Origin: Fimenecus sp045543095
GTDB taxonomy: Bacteria > Bacillota > Clostridia > Oscillospirales > Acutalibacteraceae
Length of the DNA: 64,000 nt
Direction of reading: 5' to 3'
Assembly: GCA_045543095.1 (NCBI GenBank)
Contig: JAZQMC010000008.1
Location: forward strand, 1 to 64,000
The notes under the pieces were generated by a model that worked only from the letters and a program-made list of their open reading frames with translations, was not told the DNA's origin and ran no database searches. Positions within the stretch are counted from its first letter, which is position 1. The number at the start of each line of letters is the position of its first letter. Made by a program: the position numbers and the translations under genes. This document shows positions 38,701 through 47,313 of this stretch, piece by piece.

Positions 38701-41700
38701 CACCTGCAGTAACATCAGTAGCGGTGATTGTTACTGTAACATCAGGTTTATAGAAGCCAAATGAAATTGCTTTAATTACTTTTTCAAGAAGCGATGTTGA
38801 ATACTCAATTGTGATATTCTGTGCAGGCTCATGGTCAACAACGAATTCATCCATTACATAGTCATCAGCCTGATTACCAATTAAATCTGTGTACTCAATA
38901 TCAAATGTGTAAATTGCGTCTGTTGAATATGTGATTTCTGCAACATAAGTATCCTTTGCAATTTCAGTCCAGCTTGCTCTGTCTTTAAGATATGTTGCAT
39001 AATCTTCAACATTGATTACATTGCCATTAATATCGTGTGCGGTTACTGTTGCTATAATATCATCTGCACGGAAGTTATGCTCAACAACTGTGATTGTTGC
39101 AGTTCTGTCTGCTTTATAGTTGTTTTCGTTGCGTGCATCATTGTTATCGTATTCAACAGTAATTACAGGATTTGTGTTATCAATTGCAATCTTTGGTGAT
39201 GTATATACTGTCATTTCATTTGATGAACGGTCAACATAATTCATTGTTACAACATAATCGCCATCGCCTGTAATTTCGATTGCACCTGTCCATACATCGC
39301 CATCCTGTGACCATGTAATGCTTGCAGGGTCAACACGAACACCATTCACGCTAATAACAACATCTTCTGCATAGAAGTTTGCTTCATTAACCTTAAATGT
39401 TACAACTGCTTTTTCCTCATAATAAAGGATTACATCGTCATTTTCTGCGAATGAGTAAACATCTGTAAGTGTTTCTCTGTCGAGAATTCTTTCGGGAGTG
39501 AAGATAATTTCTCTTGTCGGAGCGATAGTATCAACAACAAGAATCTTGTCATCTGCCTTACCACTCTCGTTGCCCGCATTATCTGTTACAACAACTGAAA
39601 CTGAACCTCTTGCCTGTGCAGGAATTGTATGAGTAGCGGTAAATACGCTCTTATCATTTTCATTCTGTACTGCTGTGAGCTCTTCTGTTGTATAAGTTGG
39701 AGTATTTATTGTACTTGTACCATCCTGCTGTGTATATGTGATTACAAAATCCTCAACACCAGCAGTAACATCTGTTGCAGTTACTGTAACAATAACATCG
39801 GGCTGATAATAGCCAAAGCTCAAAATCTCTTTAACTTTTTCAGGAAGTGATGTTGAATACTCAATTGTTACATTCTGTGCAGCTTCGTGGTCAACCACAA
39901 ATTCGTCCATTACGTAATCTGCAGAAACATTTTCTGCAAGGTCAGTATAACCAATATCAAATGTGTAATTTGCATCTGTTGAATATGTGATTGTTGCTTT
40001 ATAAGTATCTTCAGCAATTTCTGTCCAGTTATCTGAATTCTTGAGATATGCCGCATAATCCTTAACATCAACTTTATTTCCGTTGATGTCTGTTGCAGTT
40101 ACTTCTACATTGAGTTCTTCTGCATGGAAGTTATGCTCAACAATTGTGATTGTTGCTGTTCTGTCCGCTTTATAGTTATTTTCGTTGCGAGCATCATTAT
40201 TGTCATATTCAACAGTAATTACGGGAGCAACATTATCAATGTGAACTTCTTTTTCGTAGGTTTCCATCACATTTTCTGAACGGTCTGTAAATGTTGCTTT
40301 AACAACATAATCGCCATTTCCATTAAGTGTGATTTCACCCAACCACTCATTATGTCCGAGTGAAGTCCACACAACTTCTCTTGGGGTACCATTTACAGTA
40401 ATAATTGGAGCTTCTGATTCAAGGAAGTTTGACTCATTGATTGTGAATGAAACCTTTGTTTCGCCCTGAGTATAGTAAATATTGTTGAATTCTCTGTACT
40501 GGTCATCAGTAAAGTCATATACTACACCAATTACAGGAACTTCATTATCAATGCGGATTTCTTTTTCGTAAGTATCCATCTCATTGGTTGAAGCATCAAC
40601 AAATGTTACCTTTACAACATAATTGCCGTTACCTGTAAGGGTAATATCAGCAACCCAAAGGTCAGTATTTTCTGCCTTTGTCCATTCAACCTGTTTTTCT
40701 TCACCATTTACGGTTACAACGGGCTTATTCGCCAAATCAAAGTTTGCTTCGTTGATTGTGAATGTTACTTCAGTTGTGTCTTTGGTGTAGAAAATATTTT
40801 CACTTTCAACAACGTGATTGTCTGTGAATACATAGTCAACAGTAATTGTTGGTTTTGTGTCATCAACGACAATTACCTTTTCATCGTTGGTGCTGATTTT
40901 ATTACCTGCTTTGTCAAAAGCAACTACAGAGATATTTCCTCTTGCCTGTGCAGGAATTGTGTGAGATGCAGTGAATTTGCTTGCATCATTTTCGTCTGCT
41001 ACTGCCGGAAGAGTTACTGTATAGGTATCAACATTAACATCACTTGTGCCATTTTCTTTTGTATATGTAAGTTCAAAGTATTCAACACCTGAAGTAATAT
41101 CATCGGCAGACACTTTTACTGTTACATTCTTCTGATAAAGACCAAATGTTACGGTATTAAGTACAACATCAACAATTGATTCATCATATTCAATCTCAAG
41201 ACCTGTTGCCTTTTGGGTATCAACCGCAAACTTATCTTCTGCATAATCATCTGCTGAATTGCCTGCAAGGTCAGTATAAGCAATATCAAATGTGTAAATT
41301 GCATCTGTTGAATATGTGATTTCTGCAACATAAGTATCTTCAGCTACTTTATCCCAGTTTGCTGAATTCTTAAGATATGTTGCATAATCCTGAACCTCAA
41401 CCTTATTGTTGTTAATGTCTGTTGCAGTTACATCAACATCAAGGTCTTCTGCACGGAAGTTATGCTCAACAACTGTGATTGTAGCAGTTTGTGTTGTTGG
41501 ATAATACTTGATTCCGTCTTTTTCCTGATATGGTGTGCCGTCTTCATATTTAACTGTAATTTCAGGAAGAACGTCATCAATATGAACTTCTTTTTCGTAT
41601 GTTGCCATTTCATTTCCTGAACGGTCAGCAAATGTTGCCTTAACAACATAATCGTCATTACCGCTGAGTGTGATTTCGCCCACCCAATTATCAGTACCGT

Positions 41701-44700
41701 TTGTATTATTCCACTCAACCTGCTGTTCAACACCATTTACTGTTACCACAGGAGTTTCAGCCTTATCAAAGTTTGCTTCGTTGATTGTGAATGTAACTTT
41801 GGTATCGCCCTGAGTATAGTAAATATCATTGAACTCTTTATATTTACCATCAACGAATGTGTACTGAACATCAAGTTCAGGAGTAATGTTATCTACAACA
41901 ATTACCTGATTTTCATAGCAAGTGTCCATATTTGTCGCATGGTCATACGCTTCAACATAAACTGTACCTCTTGCCTGTGCAGGGATTTTATATGTTGCAG
42001 TATATTTACTTGCATCATCTTTATCCTTAACGGCGTTAAGTTTTACATCAAATGTGTCTTTATTGGTAGTGCTTGTTCCATCTTTTGTGTAATAAAGCTG
42101 GAAGTATTCAACTCCTGTTGTTGTATCTGTTGCAGAAATATTTATTTCAACTTCTGCCTGATAGTAGCCGAATGTTACAACCTCAAGAAGTTTCTCTGCG
42201 AAAACAGGTTCACTTAACTCAAGTTTAAGGTCTGCGGGTTTTGTGGTGTCAACAATAAATGTGTTGCTTATTTTATCAGCAGTATTGAATGCTTTATCAT
42301 TACAATTATAAACAACTGAGTAAATCGCATCTTTTGTAAATTCAACCTCAGCTACATATTTATCGTTGCCTATTGAAGTCCAATTTTGAGCATCTTTAAG
42401 GTATGCTTTATAATTTTCCACTTCAATGTCATTGCCAAGAATATCTTTTACATTATAATTAAATGTGAATTGTTCAGGAATAAAATTGTGTTCCTCAACT
42501 GTGATAATTGCTTTTCGTGTTGAATTGAAAATATTATTCTTTACTGCTTCATCTGCATAATCAACGGTGATGACCGGTTTAACATCATCAATACAATATT
42601 TTCTTTCATATTTAGTGATTGAATTTGCTGATGCATCAGAATACTCAACTTCAACTTCATACATACCGTTTCCGGTTAGTGTTAAGCTTGCAGTTGCTTT
42701 TCCTGTTGTTTCATTAAAATTCCATTCAACTTCAGTAGCTGAACCATTGACGGTTACTGTTGGTTTTTCGGAAAGAAGGAAGTTTTCTTCTGTAATTTCA
42801 AAAGCAATAACAACATCTCCGTCAGTATAGTATATGTCATCTACCTCGTTCGGTCGTTTACCTGAGTATGAATATGCAACTTTGCAGGTTGGATTTTTTG
42901 CATCAACTACATAAGTTATACCGTCAGCATATTCACTTATATTACCTGCTACGTCGGTAGCTTTTACTGAAATTTTGTCTTTATATTCCGCTCTTAATTT
43001 AAAGGTATATGTATAAGTATCGTCAACCTTAGTGATTTTTGATGCGGGAACTTTGATATCTTTTCCGCCGATGTTGTATTCGAAATAGTCAATTCCCGAA
43101 CCACTATCCTTTGCGGAAAATACAACGGTTACAGGATTCACATTGAATATACCAAAGGTTACTGTGTTGATAAGCTTTTTAATAAATGATTCCTCGAAGG
43201 TAACAGAAAGGTCTGAAGGAGCGTCAATATCAAGCTTAATGAAGCTCAAATCAACCGCATCAGTCATATAGCCATCAGCATTTTTAAGATAAACCTTTTT
43301 ATCCATATCTGCCAATGTGTTAATTGTGATTGTTTCTGACCATTCGTCCGCACTTAAATCATTTGAATAGCCGATAGTGTATCCGTCGGGAGCTGTTACT
43401 GTGATTGCACCTGTGTACCAACCGCTTTCATTCTTCTTGTCACCCTCTGCAGTACATTTATCTTTTACTGTAAGATATTCAACATTTACGGTAATTGTTT
43501 TTGCAAGTTCTGCGTATTGTTCTGTTCCTTTATGAAGAACCTCAACTGTTACTGAACCGACTTTATCTGTTGAGTCAGCAAATGTGAGCTTACCGTTTGC
43601 GTCAACTGATGCACCGATTGTATTTTCACCTATAATTGAATATTCATAAGGTGCCCCGCTTGTGTTTATTGTTTCGGGAACAATCTGATATTCTGTTGTA
43701 CCATAAGTGAGTGTTACATCCTCAACATTGAATTCGGGTGTGTCAAGGTCAACCTTAAGGGTATAAGATTCTGATGCCTGTTTGTAGCAATCATCACCTG
43801 CTTTTGTTGCTTTAACAGTAATAGTACCTGCCTTCTTTACACTTAAAGTGCCGTCTGAAAAGATTTCAGCAACATCAAAGCCTTCTGTAATTTCATAAGT
43901 AACTTCACCGTTACCGCTACCGCCCAATAATTTGTTTGAGAATTCGTTATTTGAGAATACGTTATTATTGTCGTTAAAGGCTACAGTTTCAGGGTTTTCA
44001 TATTCAAAATAAACCTTTGACTGCTCTGCATAATCAACATAGATTGTTACCTGAACAGAAGTTGCGTCATAATAACCGTCATCGCCCGACTTATCAATCT
44101 GAACAATGAATTTGCCACCGGCTTTTGCGGTTGTGATTGCACCGGTTTTGCTATCAATTGTTGCATATTCAGTACCGCCAACAATACTATATGAAACTTC
44201 ACCGTTACCATTACCGCCGCTAACTGTAAATACATTCTGTGCAGTTTCACTGAATGTAATAGTTGCAGGAGCGTCAATTATTAATGGGCTCTGCTCTGAT
44301 TTTTCTATTGTTAAAACATATTCAGCAGATGTTTCAAAATAGTCTTTATCTTCAGCCTTTGTAGCTCTTACCTTAACCTGACCTGCTTTTTTGAAGGTTA
44401 ATACACCTGATGTTTCATCAATATCTGCTATATCTTCGCCTTCAACAATAGCGTAGGTGATTGCTCCGCTACCTTTACCGCCGGAAGCAATGTTTTGGAA
44501 TGAGCCTTCATTAAAACCAACTGTCAAATTTTCAGTAGTGTTGTCAAACTTGAAGTTTTTCTGAGGATATCTGATACCTGTAACTCTGTACTCTGCAACA
44601 GCTTCATTGTAAACATCATCGCCTGATTTAGTTGCTCTTACAGTTACAGTTCCTTCTTTTTTGAATGTTAATGCACCATTTTCGTCAACTTCTGCAATAT

Positions 44701-46306
44701 CTGTACCTTCAACGATTGAATATGTGATTGCACCATCACCGCTACCACCTGAAGCCGGGTTATTGAAGCTGACACCAACCCACTGGTCACCGGGAGTTTT
44801 ATATTTGAATGAAAAAGTTTCTTGTGCTTGTTTGTTAAGCACAATTTTATCGCTTGGAACAACGTTTAAAGTGATTGTCTGGTCAATTTTTCCGTCGTTG
44901 TCCCAGTCAAAAGCACATTGAGTTGCGATATTTTTACCCAAAGCTTCATATTTTGTAATTAAGCTACGATTGAGCACCATCCATACCTGTACTGTGGTAT
45001 CTGTGTCCTTTACATCCTTGAAAAGCACCTTCTGCTCATCGCCCCAACCACTTTCGGTTGTACTGTTTGAAACTTTTCTGTTGTAATAAGCATTTGCTAA
45101 CTGTTCAGCAGTATAGCCTTCGGGTGCAGTAATATTCATACCAACCCACCAGCCGTCAGAATGTCTGCCGATTGATAAATCTGCTTTTGACCAATCAATA
45201 ACTGCTTCAGAAATTGTAACGTTCAAGTTAGTTGTTGTTCCTGAAACCTCGCCACCGCTAAGACTTACGACTGTTCCTAAATATGGATATACCTGATTAC
45301 CGTTTTTATCATTCAAAGTAACTTTATTGGGGTCAATCTTTAATTCAACAATCTGCTCATAAACGCCGTCGCCATCCCAGTCAAAACGCCAGTTGTAATT
45401 AACAGTTTTGTTGTTTTTGATTGCCTCAGCAAGATATGCTTCATTCAACATACCCCAAAGCTGAATGCTGTTTTCTGTATGCTTATATGTATTGAAGTCT
45501 TTTGCAACATCCCAACCCTCAGAAGTCTGATTCTGATACTGTGCATTTGTCAAATCAACATTCTCGGGAGCAGTAACGTCAATACCTACCCACCAACCGT
45601 CGGCAGGACGAACTGAACCTGCTTCAATCCAAGTAAGTTCAATATCTTCTTTAAGCTCAGCAGTTACAATATTGGTTTTATTGTTATTAATTTCAATACC
45701 GTTTGTAATTGCCTGAACATCTGCATTTGCAGAAGAGGGATAAACAGTTTTATCGTATTTTTTCAACACAACTGTTTTAGGGTCAATTTTCATAGTGATT
45801 TCCTGTTCAAAATCACTATCTCCATCCCAACTAAAACGATATTCGTAATTTATTGTCTTGCCTTTTACCAATGCATCGTTAATAAACTGTTCATTTACAA
45901 GGCCCCAAAGTCCAATATAATGCTCAGTTGCAGTATCGGAGGAGTCCTTATAGCTCCAGAACAATTTATCAGCCGACCAAGTACCACCCTGGTTGCTCTG
46001 ATATTTAGCATTTTTCAAATCTTCTGAAGACATACCTTCTGGTGCGGTCACTTTTATACCAACCCACCATCCGTCAGTATTTCTGCCGATACTTGTATTC
46101 TTTTCTGACCATACAAGCTCGGTGTCAGCAAATACTACTGTATTGGAATCTTCCATAGTACCGCCAGCTACAAGTGCTTCGACTTTTGCCATCGAATCTT
46201 CTGCTGCTGAAGCTATTACAGCGGGTGGAATCATTCCAAACATAATCGTCAAAACCAATACAAATGACAAAATTTTAGTCATAAGAGAATTTTTAACTTT
46301 GACCAT
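35753..46306 (-). CDS. Giant Ig-like repeat surface protein, membrane-anchored
   Basis: 3517 residues. A signal peptide ends near VIASAAEDS. Three repeats of about 120-150 residues follow (each with WWVGI/WWVGM and a FDWDGDG-type motif). Five Big/cadherin-like units come next (GGSGDGAITYSIVEG...ADIDETSG pattern). Then comes a long array of Ig-like modules in a composite order marked by FGYYQ, INEANF and VEHNF. It holds six FGYYQ-type, seven INEANF-type and five EHNF-type units, with a period near 300 residues per full set. The C-terminus is one membrane helix with tail KKRKKNKEAK; no LPXTG signal is seen. It is probably a long adhesin or stalk. TAATG overlap with the upstream gene implies coupled translation. 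Confidence 0.9.
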   Translation of the reverse strand: MVKVKNSLMTKILSFVLVLTIMFGMIPPAVIASAAEDSMAKVEALVAGGTMEDSNTVVFADTELVWSEKNTSIGRNTDGWWVGIKVTAPEGMSSEDLKNAKYQSNQGGTWSADKLFWSYKDSSDTATEHYIGLWGLVNEQFINDALVKGKTINYEYRFSWDGDSDFEQEITMKIDPKTVVLKKYDKTVYPSSANADVQAITNGIEINNNKTNIVTAELKEDIELTWIEAGSVRPADGWWVGIDVTAPENVDLTNAQYQNQTSEGWDVAKDFNTYKHTENSIQLWGMLNEAYLAEAIKNNKTVNYNWRFDWDGDGVYEQIVELKIDPNKVTLNDKNGNQVYPYLGTVVSLSGGEVSGTTTNLNVTISEAVIDWSKADLSIGRHSDGWWVGMNITAPEGYTAEQLANAYYNRKVSNSTTESGWGDEQKVLFKDVKDTDTTVQVWMVLNRSLITKYEALGKNIATQCAFDWDNDGKIDQTITLNVVPSDKIVLNKQAQETFSFKYKTPGDQWVGVSFNNPASGGSGDGAITYSIVEGTDIAEVDENGALTFKKEGTVTVRATKSGDDVYNEAVAEYRVTGIRYPQKNFKFDNTTENLTVGFNEGSFQNIASGGKGSGAITYAIVEGEDIADIDETSGVLTFKKAGQVKVRATKAEDKDYFETSAEYVLTIEKSEQSPLIIDAPATITFSETAQNVFTVSGGNGNGEVSYSIVGGTEYATIDSKTGAITTAKAGGKFIVQIDKSGDDGYYDATSVQVTIYVDYAEQSKVYFEYENPETVAFNDNNNVFSNNEFSNKLLGGSGNGEVTYEITEGFDVAEIFSDGTLSVKKAGTITVKATKAGDDCYKQASESYTLKVDLDTPEFNVEDVTLTYGTTEYQIVPETINTSGAPYEYSIIGENTIGASVDANGKLTFADSTDKVGSVTVEVLHKGTEQYAELAKTITVNVEYLTVKDKCTAEGDKKNESGWYTGAITVTAPDGYTIGYSNDLSADEWSETITINTLADMDKKVYLKNADGYMTDAVDLSFIKLDIDAPSDLSVTFEESFIKKLINTVTFGIFNVNPVTVVFSAKDSGSGIDYFEYNIGGKDIKVPASKITKVDDTYTYTFKLRAEYKDKISVKATDVAGNISEYADGITYVVDAKNPTCKVAYSYSGKRPNEVDDIYYTDGDVVIAFEITEENFLLSEKPTVTVNGSATEVEWNFNETTGKATASLTLTGNGMYEVEVEYSDASANSITKYERKYCIDDVKPVITVDYADEAVKNNIFNSTRKAIITVEEHNFIPEQFTFNYNVKDILGNDIEVENYKAYLKDAQNWTSIGNDKYVAEVEFTKDAIYSVVYNCNDKAFNTADKISNTFIVDTTKPADLKLELSEPVFAEKLLEVVTFGYYQAEVEINISATDTTTGVEYFQLYYTKDGTSTTNKDTFDVKLNAVKDKDDASKYTATYKIPAQARGTVYVEAYDHATNMDTCYENQVIVVDNITPELDVQYTFVDGKYKEFNDIYYTQGDTKVTFTINEANFDKAETPVVTVNGVEQQVEWNNTNGTDNWVGEITLSGNDDYVVKATFADRSGNEMATYEKEVHIDDVLPEITVKYEDGTPYQEKDGIKYYPTTQTATITVVEHNFRAEDLDVDVTATDINNNKVEVQDYATYLKNSANWDKVAEDTYVAEITYSTDAIYTFDIAYTDLAGNSADDYAEDKFAVDTQKATGLEIEYDESIVDVVLNTVTFGLYQKNVTVKVSADDITSGVEYFELTYTKENGTSDVNVDTYTVTLPAVADENDASKFTASHTIPAQARGNISVVAFDKAGNKISTNDEKVIVVDDTKPTITVDYVFTDNHVVESENIFYTKDTTEVTFTINEANFDLANKPVVTVNGEEKQVEWTKAENTDLWVADITLTGNGNYVVKVTFVDASTNEMDTYEKEIRIDNEVPVIGVVYDFTDDQYREFNNIYYTQGETKVSFTINESNFLESEAPIITVNGTPREVVWTSLGHNEWLGEITLNGNGDYVVKATFTDRSENVMETYEKEVHIDNVAPVITVEYDNNDARNENNYKADRTATITIVEHNFHAEELNVEVTATDINGNKVDVKDYAAYLKNSDNWTEIAEDTYKATITYSTDANYTFDIGYTDLAENVSADYVMDEFVVDHEAAQNVTIEYSTSLPEKVKEILSFGYYQPDVIVTVTATDVTAGVEDFVITYTQQDGTSTINTPTYTTEELTAVQNENDKSVFTATHTIPAQARGSVSVVVTDNAGNESGKADDKILVVDTIAPTREIIFTPERILDRETLTDVYSFAENDDVILYYEEKAVVTFKVNEANFYAEDVVISVNGVRVDPASITWSQDGDVWTGAIEITGDGDYVVTMNYVDRSSNEMTVYTSPKIAIDNTNPVITVEYDNNDARNENNYKADRTATITVVEHNFRADDIIATVTAHDINGNVINVEDYATYLKDRASWTEIAKDTYVAEITYSTDAIYTFDIEYTDLIGNQADDYVMDEFVVDHEPAQNITIEYSTSLLEKVIKAISFGFYKPDVTVTITATDVTAGVEDFVITYTQQPDTSDINTATYTTEELAPVQDENDKSVFTATHTIPAQARGTVSVAVMDNAGNESGKADNKVLVVDNVAPVIDITYETVDDGTLVQFVDGNNATMGTFAEGTTAYYNGDVVAKININEANFFEGADSDTGIVHEVGIKLTKTDDEGNVTVIEYLPEGAVQKYADAEAEYITWNTVGDNHSIEIAYTDNADYVLSVEYTDYSTNDAEISANDGNETVKAYTSKTVTVDKIAPVVTVEYDNQNVIHTIDGRDYLDDVQSATITVEEHNFRAADFEATVFAQNIIGEDVEVENFAETLSNDDNWAQNGNVYTIEINYPIDANYTFDYEFKDLAQNEAEAYEADEFTVDTTAPEDLTVSYSTSVFNEILESVTFGYYNAQMTVTITADDETAGVYYFVYSYLKSEGVSDVNAELIDELIEDANENIKHDGKTSTASFTIPKLLLKNDNQFNGTVEFTAYDKAENNTEMIDDERIVVDNIEPTGNITYNEPVQNANNISYYAGNIDATIVINEANFHSEDVVVTVTKDGNNYPVKVQWTDNNVDVHTGTFTLTEDGDYIVKVQYMDRSTNIMEEYTSNRLTIDTKAPTVNVSNIKQNSANKDDKYGFTITADDINMDASSIKPELTAVIRNDDGTFTTKKVSLGQMKTVEAGKTYSFTVDNLKEDAIYSLVCTLKDMSGNSYSKITLSDGKEYEQVKFSINRNGSTFAASDYTMSTVEKYYVYSIVEDIVLEEVNVDPIENYVVYLNGKVLTEGTDYKTNLSTGSGEWSKRTYTISKDLFKSEGEYSIIIESIDKAETTAYSDVKNLNVSFVVDQTAPVLTISGLETEGKYQVEVQTVTLIPTDDGGRLNSLKVILYDDEGKPFKTEAGEDISIRFDMSGEEFLKYLDENDGIVTFTIPEGLEHQVRIICNDCATNVEGNTNEYNELFELVTVSPNWWVIFFATKPLFYGSITGVVLLTALICFIVVKKRKKNKEAK

Positions 46307-46782
46307 TATTTTTGCTCCTCTCTGTTAGAAGAAAAAACAAGATTTTCTTCATTTTTTATGTAATAAAAATTTTTGCCGTTAAAAATACAATGGAAACTGA
46401 AAGAAAGAACGGTTATTGCAATGAATATGTAACAAGCATAGCCTGTCGCCTGCGTTATTAACATTGAAATTACAAATCCGATTACTCCCACAATCATTAA
46501 AATATCAAAAGTTGTCGCAATAGGATTGCTGAAAAAAGAAATCAAACCGATTCTTTTAAGGTGTCTTTTCAACTTCCCTCGTTTTTCTGTTTTCCAATTT
46601 CTAATGCTTATAGAAACAATTATCTGACTAACTATGCCAATGATTAACATTGCCCAAAAAATTGTTCCTGAAATAACTGTTAATACCGAATTATCTGTCG
46701 GCATCAATAAAAAACTTATTGAGAACAGGAAAAATGCCAAAATTGATATAAACAACAGAATCTTATCTTTTTTCTTTATCAT
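46306..46782 (-). CDS. Hypothetical four-helix membrane protein
   Basis: 158 residues with hydrophobic helices at about 8-26, 31-52, 85-108 and 112-134 and basic loops between (RNWKTEKRGKLKRHLKR). No known family is recognised. It overlaps its neighbours on both sides: ATGA with the ETTVL protein gene and TAATG with the giant protein gene. It is therefore translated together with them and may help membrane insertion or sensing. Confidence 0.65.
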   Translation of the reverse strand: MIKKKDKILLFISILAFFLFSISFLLMPTDNSVLTVISGTIFWAMLIIGIVSQIIVSISIRNWKTEKRGKLKRHLKRIGLISFFSNPIATTFDILMIVGVIGFVISMLITQATGYACYIFIAITVLSFSFHCIFNGKNFYYIKNEENLVFSSNREEQK

Positions 46783-47300
46783 ACTGTTGCTCCCATTCCG
46801 ATAATCTCTTGAGTATGAATATATGTAATATCATACTCAATAACAAATGTGACTTCTGTAGGTGCATCAAGAACTGTTGTTTCATTTGCATTTGCTGTTA
46901 ACACGGTTGTTTCGTCAGCATTTGCCGTTAACACGGTTGTTTCATTTGATGAAAGCACTGAAGTTTCTTCAGGTTGAAGCTGTTGTGTTGCAATTTTGGT
47001 TGTTTGAAGACCGTATCCCATTTGGTTTTGCGATTGTTGAATGATATTTCCTGAAGGTGAAATCTTATCTGTAAGCTTACCGCGATTACGGTTAACCTGA
47101 CTGACTTGATATGATTTATCACCTGTTCTCTCGTTTTGTTCACGAATTTCCTTAATAGCTTTTTTTGCAGTTGCACCACTAAGGTCACTGATTACTTTTG
47201 GAATTTTCATCAATATGAAAATCAATATTGATGCAATCAGCATTACTCCGCAAAGGATAGCTGCTCCAATGAATATATATCTGTATGTATCGTATGTCAT
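46779..47300 (-). CDS. Single-pass membrane protein with four tandem [ET]-T-[ST]-V-L motifs
   Basis: 173 residues. One N-terminal helix (about 9-31) is followed by a basic stretch, which places the rest in the cytoplasm. After a Gln/Asn-rich spacer come EETSVLSSN and three ETTVL units with a period of 10 residues (ETTVLTANAD, ETTVLTANAN, ETTVLDAPT). A short strand-rich tail ends the protein. The repeats match the ETTVL pair ahead of the FHA domain of the 571-residue protein. They look like phosphothreonine sites for the kinase encoded directly upstream and docking sites for FHA domains. The family is not known to me; the role is inference. Confidence 0.7.
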   Translation of the reverse strand: MTYDTYRYIFIGAAILCGVMLIASILIFILMKIPKVISDLSGATAKKAIKEIREQNERTGDKSYQVSQVNRNRGKLTDKISPSGNIIQQSQNQMGYGLQTTKIATQQLQPEETSVLSSNETTVLTANADETTVLTANANETTVLDAPTEVTFVIEYDITYIHTQEIIGMGATV

Positions 47301-47313
47301 ATCATTATCCGCC

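Noticed and set aside
36900..43300. Direct DNA repeats that could be read as a CRISPR-like or satellite array
   Set aside because: The repeats are in frame inside one 3517-codon ORF, about 300 codons long per set, and encode Ig-like modules; there are no short uniform repeats with unique spacers.
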